DNA of 64,000 bases from Plantactinospora soyae (GCF_014874095.1 NZ_JADBEB010000001.1:9176001-9240000), one strand, 5' to 3'. Counted from the first letter of the stretch, positions 34,897 through 43,269 are shown. A program made the numbers and translations. Notes: generated from the sequence alone by a model not told the origin.

Positions 34897-36312
34897 ATGC
34901 GACAGAGTTCCCTCGTGGTGGTGGCCAATCGGCTGCCCGTCGACGACAGTGTGGCGCCGGACGGCGCCTGCGAATGGCGCCGCAGCCCCGGTGGGCTGGT
35001 CAGCGCCCTACATCCCCTCCTCCAACACACCCCCGCGACCTGGGTGGGCTGGGCCGGTGGCACCGGTCCCGCACCCATGCTCGCCGACATCGACGGCGTA
35101 CGGATGCACAGCGTGCCGCTGGCCCGCGACGACGTACGCGACCACTACGAGGGCTTCGCCAACTCGACGCTCTGGCCGCTCTACCACGACGCGGTGGAGC
35201 AGCCGGTCTACCACCGTCGCTGGTGGGAGGCGTACCAGCGGGTCAACCAACGGTTCGCCGAAGCCGCCGCCGAAGCCGCCGAACCGGAGGCCGTGGTCTG
35301 GGTGCAGGACTACCACCTGCAACTCGTACCCGGCCTGCTCCGAGCCATCCGCCCCGACCTGCGGATCGGTTTCTTCCTGCACGTGCCCTTCCCACCGCCG
35401 GAACTGTTCATGCAGCTCCCCCGCCGGGCCGAACTGCTGCGCGGCATGCTCGGCGCCGACCTGGTCGGTTTCCAGCGGGCCCAGGCGGCGCACAACTTCG
35501 CGCAACTGGCGACCAAGGTGCTGCAACTGCCGGCCACCGACCGTCGGATCGCGGTCGGCGAGCGGGTGGTACGGATCGGCGCGTTCCCGGTCTCCATCGA
35601 CATGACCGAGATGGAGGCGCTCTCCGGCCGCCCGGACGTGGCCCAGCGAGCCACCCGGATCCGGCGCGATCTCGGCGATCCGCAGCACGTGATCCTCAGC
35701 GTCGACCGGATGGACTACACCAAGGGCATCGAGCAGCGCCTGAAGGCGTACAGCGAGTTGCTCGCCACCGGACACGTCAAGGTCCGGGACACGGTGATGG
35801 TTCAGGTGGCGGTGCCGAGCCGGGAACGGGTCGAGCAGTACCAGATCCTGCGGGAACGGGTCGAGCGCGAGGTCGGACGGATCAACGGCGAGTTCGGCCG
35901 GGTCGGCGAACCCGCGATCCACTACCTCACCCAGCCGTTCGACCGGGCGGAACTCGCCGCCCTCTACCGGGCCGCCGACATCATGGCCGTGACGCCACTG
36001 CGGGACGGCATGAACCTGGTCGCCAAGGAGTACGTGGCCGCCCGGGTCGACGACGGCGGCGCGTTGCTGCTCAGCGAGTTCGCCGGGGCCGCCGCGGAGT
36101 TTCCGCAGGCATTCCTGGTCAACCCGCACGACCTGGAGGGCCTCAAGCTGACCCTGATGCACGCCCTACAGGCCACCCCGGCCGATCTGAACGCCCGGAT
36201 GCGGTCGATGCGGGAACACCTGCGGGTGCACGACATCCGGGCCTGGGCCCGGTCCTACCTGACCTCGCTGGACCAGACTGGGAACCTGGTCACCCAACTG
36301 ACCACGACCTGA
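34897..36312 (+). CDS. otsA: Trehalose-6-phosphate synthase
   Basis: 471 residues, a GT20 glycosyltransferase of normal length. The N-terminal substrate loop (VVVANRLPV then PGGLVSAL), the central VWVQDYHLQLVP, HVPFPPPELF, and the UDP/ADP-glucose-binding SVDRMDYTKGIEQRLKAY and DGMNLVAKEY blocks are all conserved. It joins glucose from a nucleotide sugar to glucose 6-phosphate to give trehalose 6-phosphate, an osmoprotectant and wall precursor. The phosphatase (otsB) is not next to it. The ATG has GAGGTG upstream. Confidence 0.96.
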   Translation: MRQSSLVVVANRLPVDDSVAPDGACEWRRSPGGLVSALHPLLQHTPATWVGWAGGTGPAPMLADIDGVRMHSVPLARDDVRDHYEGFANSTLWPLYHDAVEQPVYHRRWWEAYQRVNQRFAEAAAEAAEPEAVVWVQDYHLQLVPGLLRAIRPDLRIGFFLHVPFPPPELFMQLPRRAELLRGMLGADLVGFQRAQAAHNFAQLATKVLQLPATDRRIAVGERVVRIGAFPVSIDMTEMEALSGRPDVAQRATRIRRDLGDPQHVILSVDRMDYTKGIEQRLKAYSELLATGHVKVRDTVMVQVAVPSRERVEQYQILRERVEREVGRINGEFGRVGEPAIHYLTQPFDRAELAALYRAADIMAVTPLRDGMNLVAKEYVAARVDDGGALLLSEFAGAAAEFPQAFLVNPHDLEGLKLTLMHALQATPADLNARMRSMREHLRVHDIRAWARSYLTSLDQTGNLVTQLTTT

Positions 36313-36322
36313 CCAATAACGG

Positions 36323-36419
36323 CCTGGCCACCCTCGCCCTCGACAGTTGTCAGGCGAGGGTGGCCAGGCATTGTCAGGCGAGGGTGGCCAGGCATACGTC
36401 AGGCGAGGGTCGCCAGGCA
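36323..36419. terminator. Terminator array built of repeated gene ends
   Basis: A perfect 16-bp stem pairs 36323-36338 with 36353-36368 around a 14-base loop. The right-hand arm is then repeated twice more rightward (copies of TGTCAGGCGAGGGTGGCCAGGCA, the last one with a G-to-C change being the final codons of the GNAT gene). The inverted copy comes from the otsA side. It should stop transcription from both sides. Confidence 0.7.
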
Positions 36420-37295
36420 GGAGAACTGGGTGCCGACCGGTCGGTAGCCCAGGCGCGCGTTGATCGCGAGCATCGGCGCGTTCGACTCGGCGTTGGAGGT
36501 GTAGGCGACCGTGGCGCCACGCTCGGCGGCCCGGCGCAGAGCCGCCACCTTCACAAGCCGGGCCAGTCCCCGGCCACGGTGGTGCGGCATGGTCGCGGTC
36601 ATGTCCGACCACAGCCGCTCGCCGTCCCGTTTGACCAGTGAGAACGCGACGACTTCCGAGTCCACCACGGCGGCCGTGCTGGCCACCTTGTCCAACGCGA
36701 CGTGATCCCAGACCTCGTACCGCCAGGTCTCGTAGGAGATCGCGTCGGCGGGCACGTCATCCGGCTCGTCCGCGCTGGCCACGACGTACGCCTCGTAGAG
36801 GCGCCGGTCGTCCAGGTCCGCCAACGGCACCAGCCGGACGCCGTCCGGTGCGGACTGTCCGGGCGGCGGCGGGTCCAGCGTCAGCGCCGAGTAGCGCGCC
36901 TCCCGGGTCGGCGCGAAGCCATGCCTCCGGGCGAAGTCCAGCGAGTCCGCCAGCGCCCAGGCCCGGACCCGCCGGACACCGAGCCGGCCGAGGTGCTGTC
37001 GCGCCGCGCCGAACAGCGCGTCGCCGGCACCGCGCCGCCGATGCTCCGGATGTACGTGCAGCAGCGAGATCTCCCCGAAGTCGGGCTCCGAGGTGGTGAT
37101 GCTCCGGTAGGCGGAGGCCCAGCCGACGACCTGCCCGTCGACCTCGGCGACGAACGGGACCCAGTCCTCGCCGGGCGGCGGCTCGGCGATCATCCGGCGG
37201 GTCGACTCCACCCCTCGGACGAGATACGGGTAGACCACCGCGCGCAGCGCCACCACCGCCGGAGCGTCATCGGGCACGGCAGATCGGATCCGCAC
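36399..37295 (-). CDS. GNAT-family N-acetyltransferase, tandem domains
   Basis: 298 residues. Two GNAT folds are arranged in tandem: the first with the acetyl-CoA motif HVHPEHRRRGAGDALF and the second with TATMPHHRGRGLARLVK and a final SNAESNAPMLAINARLGYRPVG. Such doubled GNATs include mycothiol synthase-like and aminoglycoside N-acetyltransferase-like enzymes; the substrate is not known. The start is a GTG with GGGGGGAGA upstream. The alpha/beta-hydrolase-like gene downstream (toward 38124) reads in the same direction, upstream of it by 22 bases, so the two may share a transcript. Confidence 0.88.
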   Translation of the reverse strand: MRIRSAVPDDAPAVVALRAVVYPYLVRGVESTRRMIAEPPPGEDWVPFVAEVDGQVVGWASAYRSITTSEPDFGEISLLHVHPEHRRRGAGDALFGAARQHLGRLGVRRVRAWALADSLDFARRHGFAPTREARYSALTLDPPPPGQSAPDGVRLVPLADLDDRRLYEAYVVASADEPDDVPADAISYETWRYEVWDHVALDKVASTAAVVDSEVVAFSLVKRDGERLWSDMTATMPHHRGRGLARLVKVAALRRAAERGATVAYTSNAESNAPMLAINARLGYRPVGTQFSCLATLA

Positions 37296-37317
37296 GGCGT
37301 CTCCCCCCAGATCGGTC

Positions 37318-38124
37318 CTACCTGACCAGGTCCTTGTCCAGCCAGTCGAGGATCGCGTCGATGGGCTCCCGCCATCGGGCGTCGAGCATCATGTCATGGC
37401 CCATCCCGGGGAACAGCAGCGGCGCCGCGCCGTACCGGCCGGCCGTCCGGGTCAGCGCCGCCGGCGGTACGACCCGGTCGTCCGGGCTGCCGAGGACGAG
37501 AAGCGGCGGGTCACCCACGGCCCGCTCGGGCGCCCGGTGCCGGAGCAACTGCCACTGGGCCCGCGACGACGCCCGCCCGAGTCGGCTGGCGTAGTCCCGG
37601 GCCGCCGCGTCCGGCAGCTCCCGGCTGAACAACTGGCGGTAATTGAGCCGCAGCGCGCCGCCGAAGACCGCCGGCAGCGTACCGACGGGATTGCGGCGCA
37701 GCGCCGCGCCGAGCGTCCCCCAGCCGCCGAACACCGGGGCGACCAGTACCCCGGCCCGCGCCGGATAGCGGGCCAGCGCGTGCGCCACCACGAGCGCACC
37801 GGCGCCGTGCCCCACCAGCACCGCCTGCCGGGGCAGGCTCGCCGCCACCTGGACCACGTCATGGGCGTACGCCCGCAGCGTCGCCTCCGGCGCCGGGCCG
37901 CTGCCGCCGTGCCCCCGCAGGCTCACCGCGTGCGCCGGAAAGGCCCGCGACGCGGCGTGTTCGAGCCAGTGCTCGGCGAACACCCAGGCACCATGGCCGA
38001 ACCCGGGGACGAACAGCAGCGGCGGCTTGCCCTCGGGCGCCTCCGGCGTGGCGGCGCGTACCTCGCGGTAGACCGCCGGCACCGGACGGGTCCAGTCGGT
38101 CACCCGTACCACCCGGGTTTTCAC
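37318..38124 (-). CDS. Alpha/beta-hydrolase fold protein lacking the nucleophile
   Basis: 268 residues. LLFVPGFGHGAWVF (oxyanion-hole region), RGHGGSG and a C-terminal GMGHDMM (His) show the alpha/beta-hydrolase fold. The nucleophile elbow reads GHGAG (residues 105-109), so Gly107 stands where Ser belongs; the minus-strand codon is GGC. The acid is probably Asp in GSPDDRVVP. Such proteins have lost hydrolysis and work as cofactors or binding proteins. GTG 38124 overlaps the monooxygenase stop by four bases with GGAGGTG upstream, so it is co-translated with the monooxygenase. Confidence 0.85.
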   Translation of the reverse strand: MKTRVVRVTDWTRPVPAVYREVRAATPEAPEGKPPLLFVPGFGHGAWVFAEHWLEHAASRAFPAHAVSLRGHGGSGPAPEATLRAYAHDVVQVAASLPRQAVLVGHGAGALVVAHALARYPARAGVLVAPVFGGWGTLGAALRRNPVGTLPAVFGGALRLNYRQLFSRELPDAAARDYASRLGRASSRAQWQLLRHRAPERAVGDPPLLVLGSPDDRVVPPAALTRTAGRYGAAPLLFPGMGHDMMLDARWREPIDAILDWLDKDLVR

Positions 38125-39521
38125 GCTGACACCTCCAGCTCGTCGAGCGTGCGTTGCAGGGCGCGCAGATAGTCGATGTGCCCGATCTCGAACCAGTGCC
38201 GGGTGCTCTCCTTGACCTTGGCGGAGTGCCACCGGGTGCCGGCCTCGGCGTCGACCCGGGCGGTGAAGGCGCGGGCCCGGTCCGGCGCGTTCTCGCGCAG
38301 CCGCAGCCAGCGGGCGATCGCCACGGTCTGCCAGTGCACCATCGTGAACAGGCCGGAGTCGGGCTGGAGCAGGCCGGCGACGGCGAGCGTCGGATGCCGG
38401 CGGGGAAACGCGTTCAGGTAGAGCGCGGGCCGCCCCGAGGCGTCGATGCCGAGCACCTCCGGGGCCAGGAACTCGAACCGGGGCAGGTAGCCGGTCGCTA
38501 GCACGACGAGGTCCGGCTCGACCTCCTGCCCGTCGACCAGGGTCACGCTGTTCCGGCGGAACCGGGAAACGTCCGGCACCGGCGTGATCGAGCCGTGCCC
38601 GATGGAGTGCACCAGGTGGCTGTTGACGATCGGATGGGTCTCGAAGACCTTGTGGTCCGGCCGGGGCAGCCCGAACCGGGTCAGGTCACCGACGGTCAGT
38701 TTCAGGATCTGGTGGAACATCCACTGCCGTACCCGCAGCGGCAACCGGTACGCGCCGCCCGCGTCACCGACCTGGTCGGCGGGGCGGCCGAAGGCGTACT
38801 TCGGGGCGTACCAGTAGCCACGGCGGGTCGAGTGCCAGCACTTGGCCGCCTGCTGACCCGCCTCCACGGCGATGTCACAGCCGGTGTTGCCCGCACCCAC
38901 CACCAGTACCCGCTTGCCGCGAAGCTGGGTGGCGTCCTTGTACGCCGACGCGTGGATCACCTGACCCCGGAACTCGTCCAGCCCCTCGTACGCCGGCAGC
39001 TTCGGGGCCCAGTTGTGCCCGTTCGCCACCACCACGGCGGCGTACCGGGAGGTGCGCTCGGCACCGTAGCCGCCGGTACTGCGGGTGGTGACGTCCCAGC
39101 GATCGGAGTCGGCGGGCTCGACCCGCACCACCTCGGTACCGAACCAGATGTGCGGGCGCAGGTCGAAGTGGTCGGCGTACCGCTCCAGATAGGACAGCAA
39201 CTGGCTGTGGTGCGGATAGTCCGGCCAGTTGTCCGGCATCGGGAAGTCGGGGAACTCGGTCAACGGCTTGGACGAGATCAGGTGGGTGCTGGCGTAGACC
39301 GGACTGCGGTCGTGCCGCCAGTTCCAGGCCCCGCCGACCCCGGTCTCCCGTTCGTAGCAGTCGGCGCCGAAGCCGTACTCCTTCAGGTTTTTTATCGCGG
39401 TGAGGCCGCTGGCCCCGGCGCCTATGACGCAGACCGTGCTGCCCCGGTCGTAGACCGGGCGCCCGTCCCGCCAGAGGGTCGCGCTCGGCTCGTGGCTCTC
39501 CTGGTCACTGAAGGTGGACAC
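38121..39521 (-). CDS. Flavin-containing monooxygenase (FMO/BVMO-like)
   Basis: 466 residues. Two Rossmann motifs (GAGASG at 34-39 for FAD and GAGNTG at 209-214 for NADPH) bracket the class B monooxygenase fingerprint FRGQVIHASAY (184-194). ATGYLP follows. It should add one oxygen atom from O2 to a nucleophilic N or S atom or to a ketone. The start is GTG with AAAGGAGA seven bases upstream. The next gene overlaps its stop. No biosynthetic cluster surrounds the pair, so the substrate is not known. Confidence 0.93.
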   Translation of the reverse strand: MSTFSDQESHEPSATLWRDGRPVYDRGSTVCVIGAGASGLTAIKNLKEYGFGADCYERETGVGGAWNWRHDRSPVYASTHLISSKPLTEFPDFPMPDNWPDYPHHSQLLSYLERYADHFDLRPHIWFGTEVVRVEPADSDRWDVTTRSTGGYGAERTSRYAAVVVANGHNWAPKLPAYEGLDEFRGQVIHASAYKDATQLRGKRVLVVGAGNTGCDIAVEAGQQAAKCWHSTRRGYWYAPKYAFGRPADQVGDAGGAYRLPLRVRQWMFHQILKLTVGDLTRFGLPRPDHKVFETHPIVNSHLVHSIGHGSITPVPDVSRFRRNSVTLVDGQEVEPDLVVLATGYLPRFEFLAPEVLGIDASGRPALYLNAFPRRHPTLAVAGLLQPDSGLFTMVHWQTVAIARWLRLRENAPDRARAFTARVDAEAGTRWHSAKVKESTRHWFEIGHIDYLRALQRTLDELEVSA

Positions 39522-39673
39522 CGAAGAATCTCCTTTTGTCCGGCACAGGTGCCGACGTGCGGGGGAATCCTCTCGACTCCCCTCGCCTTTTGTCCAGCCC
39601 GCCGCGCGACTCCCCTCGGGTACGACCGTTCTGTGCCACATCGATCCCCGCCCCGGTGTGCCTGCCGCTTCGG

Positions 39674-40510
39674 TCAGCGCACCTGGGCGGTGTCGCGCAG
39701 CACGGTGTCCAGCACCCGGGCTATCCCGGCTGCGCCGATCGGCGCGGTGGGATCGGTCGTGTACCGATGCACCGCCTGCCGGACCGCCGTCAGCGACGGG
39801 TCCCGGTGAAGGGCCCACCCGGCGGCCGACACCTTGGCAGAGTGCACCCCCTCGACCGCGTAGCGCCAGATCCGGCAGGCGGTCAGCACCATGTGCATGG
39901 CATCCTCCGCATCGACGGCGTCCTCCGCGTCTTCAGCCTTCTCCGCGTCTTCGACCTTCTCCGCGTCTTCGGCGCCCGCCGCGTCGTGGGTGGGTGACTG
40001 CCACGTCGTCAGCCAGTGCCGGCCGCGCTCCCGGATCCACTCGGCCGGCACCGGCGCGATCGCGTCGGTCGGCGCCACCCCGACCAGAGCGCGCCCGTCG
40101 GCGCGGGCCATCGACAGTTCGGCCGGCAGGTCCGGAGCGGCCGCCACCCGCGACTCGACCTCGACCCCGATGGACAAGCTGTCGTATCGCCCGACGTGCA
40201 GTTCCATCGGCGGCACCCGGGCCGGCGTGCCGGCGACGTCCTCGGTCACGACATGCAGGTCGATACCGCTCGCACCGCCGGGGTCGGCCCGGCGAACCAG
40301 GTCCTCCAGCGCGGCGACGTGCTCGTCGGGAAGCGTGCCGTCAACGATGACGAGCAGGTCGATATCACTCCGGCCGGGGATGAAGTCGCCGGTAGCGAGC
40401 GATCCGTGCAGGATCACCGACCGGACCGGGGCGCCGATGATGGCGACGCAGGACCCGGCGAGGTGTTTCGCGGCGGCCAGGGCCGTCGCGACGTCGTCAC
40501 GGTGGATCAT
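39674..40510 (-). CDS. Nucleotidyltransferase, aminoglycoside adenylyltransferase-like
   Basis: 278 residues. The Pol-beta-type core GSLATGDFIPGRSDIDLLV has Gly36-Ser37 and metal-binding Asp49 and Asp51; the third carboxylate is probably Asp84 (GIDLHVV). The family (AadA/DUF4111-like) includes streptomycin/spectinomycin adenylyltransferases. A low-complexity insert of Ala-Glu-Asp units (180-204, AED/AEK/VED repeated) is encoded by near-identical 12-15-base DNA repeats at 39901-39976 and lies in the C-terminal helical part. Resistance activity is only a guess. ATG 40510 has no strong ribosome site. Confidence 0.85.
   Translation of the reverse strand: MIHRDDVATALAAAKHLAGSCVAIIGAPVRSVILHGSLATGDFIPGRSDIDLLVIVDGTLPDEHVAALEDLVRRADPGGASGIDLHVVTEDVAGTPARVPPMELHVGRYDSLSIGVEVESRVAAAPDLPAELSMARADGRALVGVAPTDAIAPVPAEWIRERGRHWLTTWQSPTHDAAGAEDAEKVEDAEKAEDAEDAVDAEDAMHMVLTACRIWRYAVEGVHSAKVSAAGWALHRDPSLTAVRQAVHRYTTDPTAPIGAAGIARVLDTVLRDTAQVR
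39901..39976. repeat. Imperfect CTCCGCGTCTTC repeats inside nucleotidyltransferase
   Basis: The unit CTTCTCCGCGTCTTCGAC and its variants repeat about four times on the plus strand and translate on the minus strand to the (AED/AEK) tract. The length remains a multiple of three, so the frame is intact. Confidence 0.8.
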
Positions 40511-40560
40511 CCGGCATTCCTACCAGGCAGTGGTCATCAACTGACATCTCCGCGTCGGCC

Positions 40561-41100
40561 TCAGTCCTCTTCCAGGGTCGCCAGGGTTTCGCGCAACCAC
40601 GCCAGCTCGGTACGCGTGGTGGCCGTAGCGATCGTGAAGAGGCCCCGCCGGAACGGATCGTCGAAGTCGGCGGCGCGCAGCGGCCGGTCGCCGTCCCAGA
40701 AGAAGCTGGCCGGCTGGGTGAGGAAGTGCATCCTGCGTCGCAGGACAACAGCCTGCGCCGGCGCGTCCTCCAGATGACGCAGGAAGGCCAGCAGCGTGAA
40801 CCAACGGTTCTCGTCGGTGATGAAAAGCTCGTCCGGCGCGCGTAGCCGCTCCAGGAGCGCCGTCCTGCCGTCGGCAGTCAGCGCCAGCATGTGCCGGGGT
40901 GCGGCGGCCTGCCCCGGCTCGAGTTCCCGGCTGAGCAGCCCGGCGTTCTCCATCCGCTTGAGGAGCGGGTACAGCGTGCCGTCGGCGATGGGCCGTACGT
41001 GCCCGGTGAGCGCGGCGATGCGCATGCGCAGCTCGTAGCCGTGCAACCGCTGCTCGTAGAGAAAGCCGAGGACTGCGAGTTCCAGCATGATCGACATCAT
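40561..41100 (-). CDS. PadR family transcriptional regulator
   Basis: 179 residues. MLELAVLGFLYEQRLHGYELRMRIAALTG begins a PadR winged helix, and ADGTLYPLLKRMENAGLLSREL is its recognition helix and wing; a C-terminal Vir_C-like helical part serves dimerisation. It is divergent from the alpha/beta hydrolase at 41145; a perfect inverted repeat lies between them. The start may be ATG 41100, 41097 or 41088; the GAGGA site suits the first two. PadR proteins repress neighbours and are released by phenolic or hydrophobic ligands. Confidence 0.92.
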   Translation of the reverse strand: MMSIMLELAVLGFLYEQRLHGYELRMRIAALTGHVRPIADGTLYPLLKRMENAGLLSRELEPGQAAAPRHMLALTADGRTALLERLRAPDELFITDENRWFTLLAFLRHLEDAPAQAVVLRRRMHFLTQPASFFWDGDRPLRAADFDDPFRRGLFTIATATTRTELAWLRETLATLEED

Positions 41101-41107
41101 ATCCTCT

Positions 41108-41141
41108 TGCCAAGGTACCTCGGAGGCGATGTACCTTGGCA
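41108..41141. promoter_or_regulatory. PadR operator: perfect 11-bp inverted repeat
   Basis: TGCCAAGGTAC and GTACCTTGGCA are separated by 12 bases (41119-41130). The repeat begins seven bases upstream of the PadR start codon and ends three bases before the ATG of the hydrolase, so a bound repressor would block both genes. The arm also contains the ribosome-binding bases of neither gene fully, suggesting very short leaders. Confidence 0.8.
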
Positions 41142-41144
41142 GCT

Positions 41145-41957
41145 ATGCATAGCGTTGAGGTTCTTCCCGACGGTTCCTGCCTCCGCTGGGTCGAGCTCCC
41201 TGGCAGCCGCCCGACCCGCGTCTACCTGCACGGCCTTGGGGCCAGCTCCGCGCCCTACTTCACCGAGGCGATCACGCACCCGGCCCTGGCCGGCCACCAC
41301 TCACTCCTGATCGACCTGCTGGGCTTCGGCATCAGCGACCGGCCGACGGACGCGCCGTACACCCTGGAGATGCATGCCGACGTCGTGGCGCGCGCGCTCA
41401 GGCTGGTCGCGGTGACCGAGGCCGACGTGATCGCCCACAGCATGGGTGGCGCGGTGGCGACCGTCCTCGCCGCCCGCCACCCGGACCTCGTACGCCGGCT
41501 GGTCCTGGTCGACCCGCCGCTCGATCCGGTACAGCATCTGCCCACCACCAAACGCCCGGGCAGCTCAGGCATTGGCGTCTACCCGACCGAGGAAGAGTTC
41601 CTCGACCACGGCTGGCGCGAGACGTTGCAGTTCGTCGGACCGCACTGGGCGGCCACCATGCGGCAGGCCGGGCCACACGCGCTGTACCGCAGCGCCATGA
41701 GTCTCCTGCACGGCACCGTCCCGACAACGCGGCAGCACCTGGAGACGTTGTCGATCCCGCGCGCGCTGCTCTATCCGGCGGCCGACGGACCCCGCGTCGA
41801 CGGCGACCGACTCGCGGCCGCAGGCGTCACGGTGGTGCCCATTCCCGACTGCGGGCACAACATCATGCTCGACAACACGGATGCCTTCGCCGGGGCGGTG
41901 CGGGCCGCGCTCGAAGACGAGCCGCAACGCCGCCTCCCGGCCGCCGAGACCTACTGA
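41145..41957 (+). CDS. Alpha/beta hydrolase
   Basis: 270 residues from ATG 41145. YLHGLGAS (oxyanion hole), AHSMGG with nucleophile Ser99, and CGHNIMLDN with the catalytic His are present. LVDPPLDP and the LLYPAADGPRVDGD region may hold the acid. It is a soluble hydrolase of unknown ester or C-C substrate. The frame extends upstream to TTG 41136 within the operator, but the ATG is preferred. No standard ribosome site precedes it, so a leaderless transcript is likely. It is probably the target of the divergent PadR repressor. Confidence 0.9.
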   Translation: MHSVEVLPDGSCLRWVELPGSRPTRVYLHGLGASSAPYFTEAITHPALAGHHSLLIDLLGFGISDRPTDAPYTLEMHADVVARALRLVAVTEADVIAHSMGGAVATVLAARHPDLVRRLVLVDPPLDPVQHLPTTKRPGSSGIGVYPTEEEFLDHGWRETLQFVGPHWAATMRQAGPHALYRSAMSLLHGTVPTTRQHLETLSIPRALLYPAADGPRVDGDRLAAAGVTVVPIPDCGHNIMLDNTDAFAGAVRAALEDEPQRRLPAAETY

Positions 41958-41999
41958 CGCGATCGCCGAGAGCCCCGTCCACGGGACAGGGTCGAGCGG

Positions 42000-42671
42000 T
42001 CAGCCCGTCTCGTAGGCGGTCCGCTCGGCGTGGACGATCTCCCGCTCCCATCGATGTTGTGGCTGGGTGTGCAGCCGCCAGTACTGCTCGGCGATGTCGT
42101 CCGGATCGAAGGCGGTACCCGGGGCGACAGCGCCGGCCACGGTGACCGTCGCCACGTGTACGCCGGACTGCCCGTACTCCTGGTCGAGCAGGGCGACGAG
42201 GGCCCGTACCCCGGCCTTGCCGAGCGAGAGGGAGACGTACGCCGGCTTCGGCTCGGGCATGCCGCCGGTGACAATGAACGAGCCGGCGCCGCGCTCGGCC
42301 ATCCCGGGCAGGACGTGTGCGGCGGTGGTGATCGCCCCGACCACGTTGACCGCCCAGGCGTGCTGGTGGGCGCGTACGGAAAGTTCGCCGATCGAGTCGG
42401 CCTGGATGATCGCGGCGTTGTAGACCACCACGTCCGGCGGGCCGAGTTCGGCGGCCGCCGTGTCGAGGGCGGCCCGCAGCGCGCTCTCCTCCGTGCTGTC
42501 GGCGGTCAGCGCGACGACCCGTACGCCGAGTGCGGCCACCTCCTCGGCCACCGCCCGCACTCCGGCCGTGGTACGCGCCACGAGGGCGACCGGTAGGCCC
42601 TCCCGGGCGAATCGGAGGGCGACCGATCGCCCGATCCCTGGTCCCACCCCGATGACCACTGCGCCTGACAT
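42000..42671 (-). CDS. SDR-family oxidoreductase (non-canonical active site)
   Basis: 223 residues. The nucleotide motif GVGPGIG (8-14) and VYNAAI (the NAG-like block) place it in the short-chain dehydrogenases. The catalytic YxxxK is replaced: in YVSLSLGKAG the Lys is kept, but the residue four before it is not Tyr, so activity may be altered. GGAGGAGG precedes ATG 42671, the preferred start in a frame that stays open further. It is divergent from a MerR-family gene and its promoter carries a MerR-type architecture. Confidence 0.87.
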   Translation of the reverse strand: MSGAVVIGVGPGIGRSVALRFAREGLPVALVARTTAGVRAVAEEVAALGVRVVALTADSTEESALRAALDTAAAELGPPDVVVYNAAIIQADSIGELSVRAHQHAWAVNVVGAITTAAHVLPGMAERGAGSFIVTGGMPEPKPAYVSLSLGKAGVRALVALLDQEYGQSGVHVATVTVAGAVAPGTAFDPDDIAEQYWRLHTQPQHRWEREIVHAERTAYETG

Positions 42672-42710
42672 CTGCGCCTCCTCCGCCCTGACCTGCACCG
42701 ACGGATGGAG

Positions 42711-42740
42711 GCTAAACTCTGACATCGATGTGAAGGTCAA
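42711..42740 (-). promoter_or_regulatory. MerR-type promoter with dyad in spacer
   Basis: Read on the minus strand: TTGACC (-35, 42740-42735), an 18-base spacer, TTTAGC (-10, 42716-42711). The spacer holds the palindrome ACATCGATGT (42722-42731). A dyad within a long spacer is the layout expected of a MerR-activated promoter, here for the SDR gene. The -10 box is a poor match. Confidence 0.55.
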
Positions 42741-42762
42741 CCGGAAAGTGCGGAGGCGCACA

Positions 42763-43134
42763 GTGCGGATCGGTGCCCTGGCCCGGAAGACCGGGGTGAG
42801 CGAACGACTCCTGCGCTACTACGAGGAGCAGGGGCTCCTCCGGCCGGTCCGGCTCGCCAACGGCTACCGCGAGTACGCCGAGTCCGACATCGTCGCGGTC
42901 TCCCACATCCGTTCCCTGCTCGCCGCCGGGCTGTCCAGCACGGTCATCGCGCAGGTGCTGCACTGCGTACACGACGTTGGTGGCCGGCTGACCCCGTCGC
43001 CGTGTCCGGGCATGGTCGACCACCTGGAACGGGAACGGGCCCGCATCGCCGAGGCGATCGCACGACTGGGTGCGGCGCAACACTCGCTCGACAACCTGCT
43101 GGCCGCCATGCCGGGCCGATCTGCCGGCGCCTGA
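42763..43134 (+). CDS. MerR family transcriptional regulator
   Basis: 123 residues. IGALARKTGVSERLLRYYEEQGLLRPVRLANGYREY is the MerR DNA-binding domain, then an effector region (about 72-105) with a Cys-Pro-containing CPGMVDHLER. No metal-binding Cys set is complete. It begins at GTG 42763, with GGAGG at 42752-42756; the in-frame sequence upstream belongs to the promoter region. It is divergent from the SDR gene, its likely target. Confidence 0.9.
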   Translation: MRIGALARKTGVSERLLRYYEEQGLLRPVRLANGYREYAESDIVAVSHIRSLLAAGLSSTVIAQVLHCVHDVGGRLTPSPCPGMVDHLERERARIAEAIARLGAAQHSLDNLLAAMPGRSAGA

Positions 43135-43269
43135 CGGGGTCGGCGTCGGAGACGGCGTAACCCATGTCGAGAACTGCCGAGCTGGCGGTAAAAATGCGGA
43201 CCTGCGCACGCTCGATACCGTCCACGATGATCCCTGACAGCTCCGAACCAGCTCGTCCTGGGATGTGCG

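Noticed and set aside
36346-36419. Three direct repeats that look like a short CRISPR array
   Set aside because: The repeats abut without spacers of constant length, one is the coding end of the GNAT gene, and no cas genes are present.
38121-43134. Natural-product biosynthetic cluster around the monooxygenase
   Set aside because: No polyketide, peptide-synthetase, terpene or RiPP core gene; neighbours are separate divergent units.
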